This document shows positions 1-9,037 of a stretch of 64,000 nt of DNA, in pieces (positions within the stretch are counted from its first letter, which is position 1; each line of letters starts with the position of its first letter). The notes under the pieces are model-generated. The model searched no databases. It was given only the letters and a program-made list of their open reading frames with translations, and was not told the origin of the DNA. Where the stretch lies: NCBI RefSeq assembly GCF_024808255.1, contig NZ_JANTYS010000001.1, positions 523,618-587,617 of the forward strand, read 5' to 3'. The DNA comes from Mucilaginibacter dorajii. Lineage in GTDB: Bacteria; Bacteroidota; Bacteroidia; Sphingobacteriales; Sphingobacteriaceae. A program made the translations under genes and the position numbers.

Positions 1-1338
1 TCCGGTGTATCTACGTTGCCCGATTTCCTGGAGAAGCGATATGATCGTGCCAGTCGCGATTGGCTGGCCATAGTATCTGTGGTGTCGGCTATCCTCATTC
101 ACATCGCGTTTTCCCTATTGGCGGGTGGCATAGTATTACATACGCTATTTGGGGTTGATATGTATACCAGCGTTATTGTAATCTCTGTAATCACTACCAT
201 ATATACGGTTGTAGGCGGTTTAACCGCGGTAGTGGTAACAGAATCTATCCAAACCATTGTATTGCTGGGCGGCGCCATTATTATGAGCATCGCAGCCTAC
301 ACCAAAATGGGCGGTTGGGAACCAATGGTTGATGTACTGAAACATACCGGCGAATTAAACAAACTATCCATGTTAAGGCCGCATGGCGACGCAAGTGGCA
401 TGCCCTGGTACGCTGTATTTTTAGGTTACCCGGTATTAGGTATCTGGTACTGGTGTGCCGATCAAACCATTGTACAACGGGTATTGGGTGCTAAGGACGA
501 GAACCATGCACGGGTCGGTCCGCTGTTTTGCGGCTTTATTAAAATTTTGCCGGTTTTTATTTTTGTTATGCCTGGCCTGTTTGCCTATACGTTGGCGCAA
601 AGCGGTCACCTGGATATATCGGCTTTAAAAAGCATCGTGAACGGTAAAGAAGTGGTAAACAGCAAAGGGATCTACACCTTAATGATCACCCAGCTAATCC
701 CGCCGGGATTAATAGGAGTGTTGGTTGCCGCGTTATTATCCGGGCTGATGAGCCAGATCTCTGGCGCGCTCAATTCTATATCAACCATTGTAAGCTACGA
801 TATTTATAAAAGGTACCAGCCCCAGGCTACTGATGCCAAACTGGTAAACGTTGGTAAAATAGCAGCAGGCGTATCGCTGATAGTTTCGCTGTTGATGTTG
901 CCACTTCTTAATAATTACGAAAGTATTTTTAACGGCCTTAACGATATTATAGCTCATATAGCCCCACCTATAACCTGTGTGTTTTTGCTAGGTGTATTCT
1001 GGGAAAAAGCATCAGCAGTATCAGCTAAATATACCTTATGGGTAGGGTCGGCAATTGGAGTGGCTGTATTTATAATTGGTAAAGTTTACCCCACTGGTTT
1101 CATCGGGTCGATACCATTTATGATGATGGCCTTTTACCTGTTTTTGGTTTGCCTGTTTATGCAGGTTGTACTATCATACCTATACCCGGTACAACATACT
1201 AAAGAAAGCCAAACCCTTTACTGGCGATCACCATGGGAACCGCTTAGGGGCGTGGCGTGGCCCGGTCTGGGAAATTATAAAGTATTATCAATACTGTTGA
1301 TCGGTATCATGGCTGTTTTATTTTACATCTTCAAATAA
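1..1338 (+). CDS. Sodium:solute symporter (SSS/SLC5 family), 5'-truncated by window edge
   Basis: Inner-membrane sodium/sugar symporter. The reading frame is open from base 1, so the gene starts upstream; 445 residues are visible against a usual 520-550. The first visible residues (SGVSTLPDFLEKRYDR) match the conserved segment near TM3 of SLC5-type transporters, and SGLMSQISGALNSISTIVSYD (about residues 243-263) matches the TM8 segment that lines the sodium site. About ten hydrophobic helices can be counted. It ends 6 bp before a RhaM-family mutarotase and lies upstream of fucosidase genes, so L-fucose (or galactose/rhamnose) is the likely cargo; that substrate is inferred from context. Family assignment is firm. 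Confidence 0.93.
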   Translation, partial: SGVSTLPDFLEKRYDRASRDWLAIVSVVSAILIHIAFSLLAGGIVLHTLFGVDMYTSVIVISVITTIYTVVGGLTAVVVTESIQTIVLLGGAIIMSIAAYTKMGGWEPMVDVLKHTGELNKLSMLRPHGDASGMPWYAVFLGYPVLGIWYWCADQTIVQRVLGAKDENHARVGPLFCGFIKILPVFIFVMPGLFAYTLAQSGHLDISALKSIVNGKEVVNSKGIYTLMITQLIPPGLIGVLVAALLSGLMSQISGALNSISTIVSYDIYKRYQPQATDAKLVNVGKIAAGVSLIVSLLMLPLLNNYESIFNGLNDIIAHIAPPITCVFLLGVFWEKASAVSAKYTLWVGSAIGVAVFIIGKVYPTGFIGSIPFMMMAFYLFLVCLFMQVVLSYLYPVQHTKESQTLYWRSPWEPLRGVAWPGLGNYKVLSILLIGIMAVLFYIFK

Positions 1339-1344
1339 AAAATT

Positions 1345-1824
1345 ATGATAAGAAAAGTTAATTTCATCAACGTATTTTCCATCATCTTTATAACTGTTTG
1401 TATCTCATTGGCCGCTTATAACCATAGCAGGATAGATAAGGCCAGGCAACAGAATACTGCATCAACTGTACAGCCGCAAGTTAAAATACAGCGTTTTGGG
1501 ATGGTAACCGGGTTAAAACCCGAGAAGATGGCCTATTACAAAAAACTACATGCCAATGCCTGGGCAGGGGTGCTCAAAAAGATAAAGGAATGTAACATTC
1601 GTAATTACTCTATCTACCTGCAAAAAATAGATGACAAATACTTCCTGTTTAGCTATTTTGAGTATGCCGGCACTAATTTTAAGGCAGATATGGCCAAAAT
1701 GGCCTCAGATACCACTACGCAGCGCTGGTGGAAAGAAACAGACCCAACGCAAATTCCACTCCCCGAAGCTACCGCTAACAAGCAGCAATGGCAAAATATG
1801 GAAGAAGTTTTCCATACCAATTAG
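1345..1824 (+). CDS. RhaM-family (DUF718, COG3254) sugar mutarotase with N-terminal export/anchor segment
   Basis: 159 residues. Residues 50-157 match the L-rhamnose mutarotase family, which interconverts anomers of L-rhamnose and in some bacteria L-fucose (type 2 fucose mutarotase). Visible family signatures are MVTGLKPEKMAYYKKLH with the Tyr-x3-His pair, ECNIRNYSIYL, DKYFLFSYFEY and TTQRWWKETDP. The oddity is residues 1-45: a hydrophobic stretch (FINVFSIIFITVCISLAAY) after two Arg/Lys, resembling a signal peptide or membrane anchor, whereas characterised family members are short cytosolic proteins of about 105 residues. It follows the symporter by 6 bp, which suggests periplasmic mutarotation before uptake. 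L-fucose is the likely substrate given the neighbouring fucosidases, by inference. Confidence 0.9.
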   Translation: MIRKVNFINVFSIIFITVCISLAAYNHSRIDKARQQNTASTVQPQVKIQRFGMVTGLKPEKMAYYKKLHANAWAGVLKKIKECNIRNYSIYLQKIDDKYFLFSYFEYAGTNFKADMAKMASDTTTQRWWKETDPTQIPLPEATANKQQWQNMEEVFHTN

Positions 1825-2551
1825 CACAACTCCATTTTTTAGTTTTTATTGCTTTTGATGAATTATTAACTTTTTCGATACAATTTTGCCTGATTCGTAA
1901 AGCTTGGGTGGTAATGTTACAAGGATGTTAATAGTAGCTGTACTATTTGATGGCAATATAGCTTTTAAAGATAATAATCCATCAACTCAGATACTTTTTA
2001 AAATTTTTAAGTAAGTTTTATATAGGGAGTTATGTGTATGTTGTACAATTATTATTAATGCAAAAAAAGTTCTAAAAGAATAGCATAGTCCATCAAATTT
2101 AAAGATTTATCCATTTCAAATGGGGCCGGGGTAAATTAGTTTTACTAAACCAATAGTAACCAATTTAAAACTTAGAAATATGCAGCACAACTACTTTCAG
2201 TTAAAACCTATCTGACTCTTTTTATTAATTGCCAAAAAGCCACATTGGATAATTAACCTTTAATACTTGTTGAGTTTTCACTGTTCAAAGTATTAAACCG
2301 GTAAGCTACTATCCTGTAAAGCTTTATGATTTTTTACATAGCTAAAATTACGTTTTACCACGTGAGGGCATCGCTTTGCCTTTTTTATAGTAAAAAATAA
2401 ATAAACTGTAAAATATACATTAATCAGCAACGGAGTTAATCAGGAACGTCTTTCAATATAAACCAGTTATAATACCCCATAAAATAATGATCAAAAAGTA
2501 TTACCCTAATTTTTCACTAAACCAATTAACTAACCAATAATTAACCAATTT
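1825..2551 (+). promoter_or_regulatory. 727-bp spacer with the SusC promoter and a long leader
   Basis: AT-rich spacer between the mutarotase and the SusC gene with no coding signal. It carries the promoter module at 2090-2165 (separate entry), implying a leader of about 400 nt. Inside that leader a small hairpin (GGCA/TGCC, 2367-2380) followed by six T (2381-2386) could act as an attenuator, but the stem is only 4-5 bp. The last 40 bases repeat the motif AACCAAT several times just before the SusC start and contain no Shine-Dalgarno sequence, as is usual in Bacteroidota. Confidence 0.5.
2090..2165 (+). promoter_or_regulatory. Candidate promoter/operator module for the SusC transcript
   Basis: Two direct half-sites, CCATC at 2090 and CCATTT at 2111, sit 21 bp apart (two helical turns). 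A TAnnTTT-like -7 element (TAGTTTTAC, 2137-2145) begins 26 bp after the second half-site, followed by ACCAATAGTAAC from 2149. The same elements with the same spacings occur at 15112-15183. Direct repeats next to the -35 region are typical of AraC/HTCS-type activators; the regulator is not in this window. Inferred from the pattern only. Confidence 0.5.
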
Positions 2552-5500
2552 ATGAGAAAATTTTACGATGTATTCAGGCGCCTTTGGGTGTTAAAAATTC
2601 CTTATAACTCACTAACAGCCGCCTGCGTGCTGGTTTTTGTGTTTGTAGGTTTTGGATCTGTTAACCATGCCGCGGCGCAAACAAAGGTTACTGTAATAGG
2701 CAGCGTTGTTGATACGCTTGGCGCGCCAATAATAGGTGCCAACATTGCGCCGGTGAACAAAAAAGGCAACAGCACTGCAACAGACGGTAACGGTAAGTTC
2801 CTGTTAGATGTTGAAGTAGGTACTGTTTTGAAAATTAGCTATGTAGGTTACATTGCCAAAGAAGTTACTATTACCGCAACCCAAAAAGTAATTAAGGTAA
2901 TATTATCTGAAACCAAAAACCAGTTTGATGATGTGGTTGTAACCGCTTACGGTCGTAAGCAGTTAAAGGAGGCGGTTGTTGGTTCTGTTACCACGGTAAA
3001 ACCAGGTAACTTGAAAATTCCGGCCAGTAACCTAACCAATGCGCTTGCCGGGCAAGTGGCAGGTGTTATTGCTTATACCCCAAGCGGACAACCAGGGCAA
3101 GATAATGCCCAGTTCTTTATCCGTGGTGTAACTACTTTTGGTTACAAACAAGATCCTTTGATTTTGATTGATAACGTAGAGCTGACAACAAATGATCTGG
3201 CGAGGTTAAATGTAGATGATATCGAAAGCTTTTCAGTATTAAAAGACGCGAGCGCTACAGCATTATACGGTGCCAGGGGTGGTAACGGCGTAATTTTGGT
3301 GAAAACCAAAGAAGGTAAAGCAGGTAAAGCCCAGATTAATTTCAGGGTTGAAAATTCATCTTCAAGATCGGTAAAAACACTTGAACTTGCCGATCCTATT
3401 ACCTATATGAGAGATTTTAACGAGGCTACCCGCACACGTTATCCGTTAAATCCGCTGCCATATAGCGAAAATAAGATCATTAATACCGAAAATACCATAA
3501 ACCATACTCCGGGTAGTAACCCTTACGTATACCCGGCTGTAAACTGGATGGATTTATTATTTAAAAACCACACCAACAATCAGCGCGGCGATCTGAGCCT
3601 GCAAGGTGGTGGTGGTGTGGCCCGTTACTATGTAGCAGGTTCATATAATAATGATAATGGTATATTAAGAACTGATATCAGGAACAATAATAACAACAAC
3701 GTTAATTATAAAACTTACCAGTTACGTTCAAACGTAAACATTAATGTTACTGCCAAAACCGAATTGGTGGTACGTTTATCTGGTACATTTAGCGATTATA
3801 ATGGTCCGCTTACCAGCGATGGTACACAGCAAACCCAGCTTTATAACCTGGCTACACATACCAGCCCGGTTGATTTCCCAGCCTATTATCCACCAGATTC
3901 GGCCAACGTACTTACCAAGCATATTTTATTTGGTAACGTAGCGTCCGCATCGGGTAGCGATGGCGCAAGTCAATACCTTAACCCGTATGCCGAATTGCTG
4001 AAAGGACACCAAAATTCGTCAGAATCAAGGATGCTGGCACAATTAGAGTTAAACCAAAATCTCGATCTTATTACTTCGGGTTTAAATTTCCACGCCATTT
4101 TAAGTACCAACAGGTATTCGTTCTTTCAATCATATTTGGCTTATTCACCTTTTTATTACCAGGCTACCAACTATGATAAAGCAAGTAATACTTACCAGTT
4201 ACAGTGGATCAATAGTTTACCTACCGGTAACAACGTAGCCAGGGAATATCTTCAGTATTCAACATTTGGTAATAACGTAACGTCTGCCTTTCTATACCTG
4301 CAGGGCGTAATGGACTACTCGCGCACTTTTGCTAAAGATCATACAGTAAGTGCAGCACTGATAGGTACAGAGCAGCAAACACGTTATAGCAATGCCAGCA
4401 GTTTGCTGGGTTCTTTGCCATATCGTAACCAAACAGTAGCAGGCCGTGCCACATACTCTTATAAAAGCAAGTACTTTTTAGAGGGCAACTTTGGCTATAA
4501 CGGTTCTGAGCGTTTTTCTGCCAATCACCGCTTTGGTTTCTTCCCTACCATTGGTGCTTCTTGGATCATCAGCGAGGAAAAATTCTGGGGCGACCTGTAT
4601 AATGTATTTGATCGCTTTAAAATCCGCGCCAGCTACGGTTTAGTTGGTAACGACCAAATAAGCGGACAAAGATTTTTTTATGTGTCTGATGTAAACCTTA
4701 ACGGCGGTAACCCGGCATCATTTGGTACAACAAATGGTTACACCCGTAATGGTGTAAGTATCAATAACTACGAAAACGACGATGTAACCTGGGAAAAATC
4801 AAAACAAACTAACTTGGGCCTTGAGTTTACTGTGCTTAAAAAGGTAAATGTTATTGCCGAGGTTTATAATAACGATAAGTACGACATTTTGCAAAACCGT
4901 TCATCCGTACCAACAACTCTTGGTCTTGAATCGGGTATAGCTGCAAATATTGGTAAAGCTAATTCAAAGGGTATTGATATCTCTTTAGATGGTAAGCAAA
5001 ATATAGGTCGTGATTTTTCGATAGCGGCACGTGGTAACTTTACTTATTCTGAAAATAAATACACACAATATGAACAGCCAGCTTATCCCGAAGCCTATAG
5101 AAGCAATATTGGGCAGCCAATAAACCGGGCCTACGGTTACGTAGCCGAGCGCTTATTTGTTGATGACAATGAGGCGGCAAACTCGCCTTCACAAATTTTT
5201 AGCAACGGCGGCTTTGCACCTAAAGGTGGCGATATCAAATACCGCGATTTAAATGGAGACGGTAAAATAGATGGGGCAGATCAAACCTTTATAGGTAACC
5301 CAACTGTACCGCAAATAGTATACGGTTTTGGTGTCTCGGCTACTTACAAAAACTTCGATCTTTCCGGATTTTTCCAGGGACAGGCTAAAGTTTCATTCTT
5401 CATCAATCCGGGTACAACATCACCATTTATCAAAAGTCCCGAGTCTCAGTATACTGGTAACACACAATTGTTAAAAGCTTATGCCGATGATCACTGGTCT

Positions 5501-5815
5501 GAAGATAACCAAAACTTATATGCTTTGTATCCAAGGCTTGGTCCTGATGGTGCAGTTATTGAAAACAACAGGCAAAATAGTACCTGGTGGTTGCGTGATG
5601 GCAGTTTCCTGAGGCTTAAATCTGTAGAGTTTGGCTATACAATCCCTACACGCATTGCCAAAGCCATACGGGTAAAAAATCTAAGGATCTATTTTAACGG
5701 CTTGAACCTGTTAACCTGGAGCCCCTTCAAATTGTGGGATCCTGAACTTGGAGGCAACGGTTTTGCTTACCCAATTCAAAAAGTATATAACATAGGTATC
5801 AACGCCAATTTATAG
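2552..5815 (+). CDS. susC: SusC-like TonB-dependent outer-membrane transporter
   Basis: 1,087 residues, normal for SusC. It imports oligosaccharides across the outer membrane, powered by TonB. Order of parts: signal peptide (about 1-42, ending AAAQ), carboxypeptidase-regulatory-like domain (about 45-125, VIGSVVDTLGAPIIGANI), then VVVTAYGRKQLKEAVVGSV leading into a plug domain (about 130-250, including the family motif SVLKDASATALYGARGGNG), then a long beta-barrel ending in LRIYFNGLNLLTWSPFKLWDPE. The immediately following SusD gene forms the lid of the transport pair. It probably takes up fucose/galactose-containing oligosaccharides, inferred from the downstream glycosidases. Transcription likely starts near 2150. 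No truncation or frameshift seen. Confidence 0.96.
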   Translation: MRKFYDVFRRLWVLKIPYNSLTAACVLVFVFVGFGSVNHAAAQTKVTVIGSVVDTLGAPIIGANIAPVNKKGNSTATDGNGKFLLDVEVGTVLKISYVGYIAKEVTITATQKVIKVILSETKNQFDDVVVTAYGRKQLKEAVVGSVTTVKPGNLKIPASNLTNALAGQVAGVIAYTPSGQPGQDNAQFFIRGVTTFGYKQDPLILIDNVELTTNDLARLNVDDIESFSVLKDASATALYGARGGNGVILVKTKEGKAGKAQINFRVENSSSRSVKTLELADPITYMRDFNEATRTRYPLNPLPYSENKIINTENTINHTPGSNPYVYPAVNWMDLLFKNHTNNQRGDLSLQGGGGVARYYVAGSYNNDNGILRTDIRNNNNNNVNYKTYQLRSNVNINVTAKTELVVRLSGTFSDYNGPLTSDGTQQTQLYNLATHTSPVDFPAYYPPDSANVLTKHILFGNVASASGSDGASQYLNPYAELLKGHQNSSESRMLAQLELNQNLDLITSGLNFHAILSTNRYSFFQSYLAYSPFYYQATNYDKASNTYQLQWINSLPTGNNVAREYLQYSTFGNNVTSAFLYLQGVMDYSRTFAKDHTVSAALIGTEQQTRYSNASSLLGSLPYRNQTVAGRATYSYKSKYFLEGNFGYNGSERFSANHRFGFFPTIGASWIISEEKFWGDLYNVFDRFKIRASYGLVGNDQISGQRFFYVSDVNLNGGNPASFGTTNGYTRNGVSINNYENDDVTWEKSKQTNLGLEFTVLKKVNVIAEVYNNDKYDILQNRSSVPTTLGLESGIAANIGKANSKGIDISLDGKQNIGRDFSIAARGNFTYSENKYTQYEQPAYPEAYRSNIGQPINRAYGYVAERLFVDDNEAANSPSQIFSNGGFAPKGGDIKYRDLNGDGKIDGADQTFIGNPTVPQIVYGFGVSATYKNFDLSGFFQGQAKVSFFINPGTTSPFIKSPESQYTGNTQLLKAYADDHWSEDNQNLYALYPRLGPDGAVIENNRQNSTWWLRDGSFLRLKSVEFGYTIPTRIAKAIRVKNLRIYFNGLNLLTWSPFKLWDPELGGNGFAYPIQKVYNIGINANL

Positions 5816-5839
5816 CATTAACTGAATATAATTCAATAT

Positions 5840-7750
5840 ATGAAATCATATTATAAATATCTGTTCATGGCAATTCTCGCAGTTTCTTGCGTGTCATGTA
5901 AAAAGTATCTTGACGTTACGCCTGATAACGTAGGTACCATAGATTATGCCTTCAGGAACCGTAACGAAGCAGAAAATTATCTTTTTAGCTGCTACGCCAC
6001 ATTACAGCAATTAATTTATCCGCAAAATAACCCTGGTTTTACAACATCGGCCGAAATTATTTTCCCAAATAACCTCACCGATAACCAGGGAATCGATCCT
6101 ACCGGGTTTAACCTTATCCGTGGTACCCAAAGTGCCCAAAACCCGGGCCTTAACTATTGGGATGGTCAAAACGGTGGACAGGCTACTTTCAGAGCTATCA
6201 GGCGTTGCAATACCATGCTTGAAAATATTGACAAACCGGTTGATTTGGGTGCTGATGAAAAAAAGCGGTGGATAGCAGAGGTGAAATTTTTGAAAGCATA
6301 CTATCACTTTATTTTATACCGTATGTATGGTCCAATACCTATTACGGATGTAAACCTACCCATCAATGCTTCAACCGAACAAGTAAAGGTAAAAAGAGAC
6401 CCGGCAGATTCTGTTGTAAACTATATGGTTAGATTGCTTGATCAGGCTACACCTAATTTGCCTGCCGTAATTCAAAACCAGACAAAAGAGCTTGGTCGTA
6501 TTACCCAGCCAATCGCATTGGCTGTAAAAGCGCAAATACTTGCAACCGCTGCAAGCCCCTTATTTAACGGCAATCCCGATTATACAGGTGTCAAAAATAA
6601 GGATGGCAAAGTGTTATTTAACTCGGCTTATGATGCTACAAAATGGGATAAAGCTGCTGCCGCTTGCTTAGCCGCAATCCAATCGGCCGAGGCTAATGGC
6701 AATAAGCTACATACATTTATAGCGCCCGCAAATATCACTACTCTTTCCGATTCGTTAAAAACAGTACTTGACCTGCAAACGGCTATTACCGAAAAATGGG
6801 ATCTCAATACCGAGATCATCTGGGCTTTAAACCCCTATTTTCCGGGCCAAACCTATTGCGGACCAAGGTTAACGGCTAAGGCGGCTGCCAATCCTCAATT
6901 TCAGGGAACATTTGCAGTGCCTATTTCAGAACAGGAATTATTTTACAGTAATAAGGGTGTGCCCATTAATGAAGATAAAACATTTGATTACACCAACCGA
7001 TATAGCCTGCAAACCGGTGATAAGGCAAATCGTTTTTACATAGCCAACAACTACACTACTGTTAAGGGCCACTTTAACCGCGAACCCCGGTTTTATGCCG
7101 ATTTAGGTTTCGATGGCGGTATATGGTTTGGTAACGGTTTGGTTGGCCAGGAAAGTTTGTATTCTATCCAGGCGCGCGGCAGTGGCGACCTTGCCGGCCC
7201 AACCGATAACGTAAGGTTAAATATAACCGGTTACTGGCCCAAAAAACTTGTTAATTATTTAACTGTTTATGACGATGGCTATACTATAGCCGATTTTCGT
7301 TTACCAGTTATACGTTTAGCCGGTTTGTATTTACTATACGCCGAGGCGCTGAACGAACAAGGAAAATCATACACTGAAGTAGTGACTTACCTTGATAAAG
7401 TACGTTCAAGGGCCGGTTTGCCAGGGGTTGTTGATGCCTGGAGCAACTACTCAAATAATCCAACAAAATATACTACCAAAGATGGTTTACGCCAGATCAT
7501 TCACCAGGAATCGCGTATTGAACTTGCTTTTGAATGCCAGCCGGGCTGGGATCTGCGCCGCTGGAAAGAACTGCAAGCTGTTTTAAGCCAACCATTGCAG
7601 GGATGGAATATTTATGAGCCGGATGCCATAAACTACTATCGCCCAAGAACATTGGTTGCTCCGGTATTCAATGTGCGTAATTACTTATGGCCAATAACCA
7701 ATGACGATCTGATAGTTAATGATAACCTTGTCCAAAACTTAAACTGGTAA
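5840..7750 (+). CDS. susD: SusD/RagB-family surface glycan-binding lipoprotein
   Basis: 636 residues. Signal peptide with an SCVSC lipobox; Cys20 is the expected lipidated residue, placing it on the outer membrane. The rest matches SusD/RagB: KKYLDVTPDNVGTIDYAFRNRNEAENYLFSCYATLQ at the start, the helical scaffold around AEVKFLKAYYHFILYRMYGPIPI, and the C-terminal PVIRLAGLYLLYAEALNEQGKSYTEVVTYLDKVRSRAGLPGV and ELAFECQPGWDLRRWKEL signatures. It starts 24 bp after the SusC stop, so the two are co-transcribed. It is longer than many SusD proteins (500-580). Its role is capture of the target oligosaccharide and capping of the SusC barrel. Confidence 0.96.
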   Translation: MKSYYKYLFMAILAVSCVSCKKYLDVTPDNVGTIDYAFRNRNEAENYLFSCYATLQQLIYPQNNPGFTTSAEIIFPNNLTDNQGIDPTGFNLIRGTQSAQNPGLNYWDGQNGGQATFRAIRRCNTMLENIDKPVDLGADEKKRWIAEVKFLKAYYHFILYRMYGPIPITDVNLPINASTEQVKVKRDPADSVVNYMVRLLDQATPNLPAVIQNQTKELGRITQPIALAVKAQILATAASPLFNGNPDYTGVKNKDGKVLFNSAYDATKWDKAAAACLAAIQSAEANGNKLHTFIAPANITTLSDSLKTVLDLQTAITEKWDLNTEIIWALNPYFPGQTYCGPRLTAKAAANPQFQGTFAVPISEQELFYSNKGVPINEDKTFDYTNRYSLQTGDKANRFYIANNYTTVKGHFNREPRFYADLGFDGGIWFGNGLVGQESLYSIQARGSGDLAGPTDNVRLNITGYWPKKLVNYLTVYDDGYTIADFRLPVIRLAGLYLLYAEALNEQGKSYTEVVTYLDKVRSRAGLPGVVDAWSNYSNNPTKYTTKDGLRQIIHQESRIELAFECQPGWDLRRWKELQAVLSQPLQGWNIYEPDAINYYRPRTLVAPVFNVRNYLWPITNDDLIVNDNLVQNLNW

Positions 7751-7784
7751 TCAAAAAATAGTGATCATCAACATATTAAAAGGT

Positions 7785-9026
7785 ATGAAAAAGATTAAAA
7801 ATTGTGCATTTCTGCTCGTAATGGGTTTGATAATGACAAGCATGTATGCATGCAAAACGGATAACGGAGATAGGGAGCCTATATCGACAGATAAAAGCAA
7901 ACCAGGTGTTATTACCAATGTTAAAATAACCAACTACGAGGGAGGGGCTTATATAACTTACACGCTGCCAAATTCCGATAATATTTTGTACGTGTCGGCC
8001 CAATATAACATCAGGGATGGGGTTTCAAGGCAAACTAAGTCATCCTATTATTCTGATACCGTAAATGTAGAGGGATTTGCAAAAGAGGCAGATTATGATG
8101 TAACGCTTTATACTGTATCAAGAGCAAATGTGCAGTCAGATCCGGTAAAAGTTACGGTGCACCCAAAAACTCCGCCTTATATTTCAATCAAAGCTACTAC
8201 AGCTATATCTGCCGATTTTGGTGGCGTAAACGTTGTGGCTTTAAATCCGCTGAAAAAAGAAGTAGGTGTAATAGTAACCGCTTTTGATAAATCAACCGGG
8301 CAAATGGAGATCCAGGACCAGCACTATACCAAATCTGATACCATCAACTATTCGGTAAGGGGCTATAATACTGATCCTCGTAATTTTGGGGTTTATATTA
8401 CCGATAGGTTTGGCAATATATCTGATACCCTTAAACAAGCGATAACACCATTATTTGAGGAACTTTTGGATAAAAGCAAATTTAGTGTTTACCAATTGCC
8501 AACAGATACAGAGATTGGTTACGGCTGGGTGCTTCCAAACCTTTGGGACGGAAAAACTGATGGAAGTTCTGCAGGCTGGCACACTAATCCGGGCCATGTA
8601 CCTCCATTTGTATGTACCTTTAACGTTGGATTGAGTTATAAATTAAGCCGTTTTATCATTTGGGAAAGACCGGATGACGGCTCAAATTTGTATGCCTTTG
8701 GACATGGTAATCCACGTAAGTTTACTATTTGGGGTTCAAATGCTGCTTCACCTAAAGATTCGCAATTGCCAGCATCATCAATAGTTGGTACTGTGGTGGG
8801 CGATTGGACCAATATAGGTAACTATACCTACCCTGATCCGCCATCGGGCTTACCTCCCGCTGCTCACAATTCGGCCGACAACGCGTTTGTATTGGCTGGG
8901 GTTAACTTTAACATCCCGCTTACTGCACCGCCGGTTCACTTCATACGTGTTGGGGTTAATCAAACATGGTCGAATGGTAACTTCGCCCACATTATGGAGC
9001 TCTCATTTTATGGTAAACCACAATAG
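7785..9026 (+). CDS. Surface lipoprotein with DUF4959-DUF5126-DUF5000 architecture
   Basis: 413 residues from the ATG at 7785; an in-frame GTG at 7761 would add eight residues before the signal peptide and is less likely. Lipobox ending SMYAC (Cys23). The first third looks like the Ig-like DUF4959 domain (SKPGVITNVKITNYEGGAYITYTLP), the middle like DUF5126 (ADFGGVNVVALNPLKKEVGVIV), and the last 150 residues like DUF5000, a galactose-binding/F5-8C-like fold (LWDGKTDGSSAGWHTNP, FNVGLSYKLSRFIIWER, HFIRVGVNQTW). Such proteins follow SusD in many loci and are taken to be surface glycan-binding proteins. Domain names are from memory of the families; ligand unknown. Confidence 0.85.
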   Translation: MKKIKNCAFLLVMGLIMTSMYACKTDNGDREPISTDKSKPGVITNVKITNYEGGAYITYTLPNSDNILYVSAQYNIRDGVSRQTKSSYYSDTVNVEGFAKEADYDVTLYTVSRANVQSDPVKVTVHPKTPPYISIKATTAISADFGGVNVVALNPLKKEVGVIVTAFDKSTGQMEIQDQHYTKSDTINYSVRGYNTDPRNFGVYITDRFGNISDTLKQAITPLFEELLDKSKFSVYQLPTDTEIGYGWVLPNLWDGKTDGSSAGWHTNPGHVPPFVCTFNVGLSYKLSRFIIWERPDDGSNLYAFGHGNPRKFTIWGSNAASPKDSQLPASSIVGTVVGDWTNIGNYTYPDPPSGLPPAAHNSADNAFVLAGVNFNIPLTAPPVHFIRVGVNQTWSNGNFAHIMELSFYGKPQ

Positions 9027-9037
9027 TAATTAAAAAC

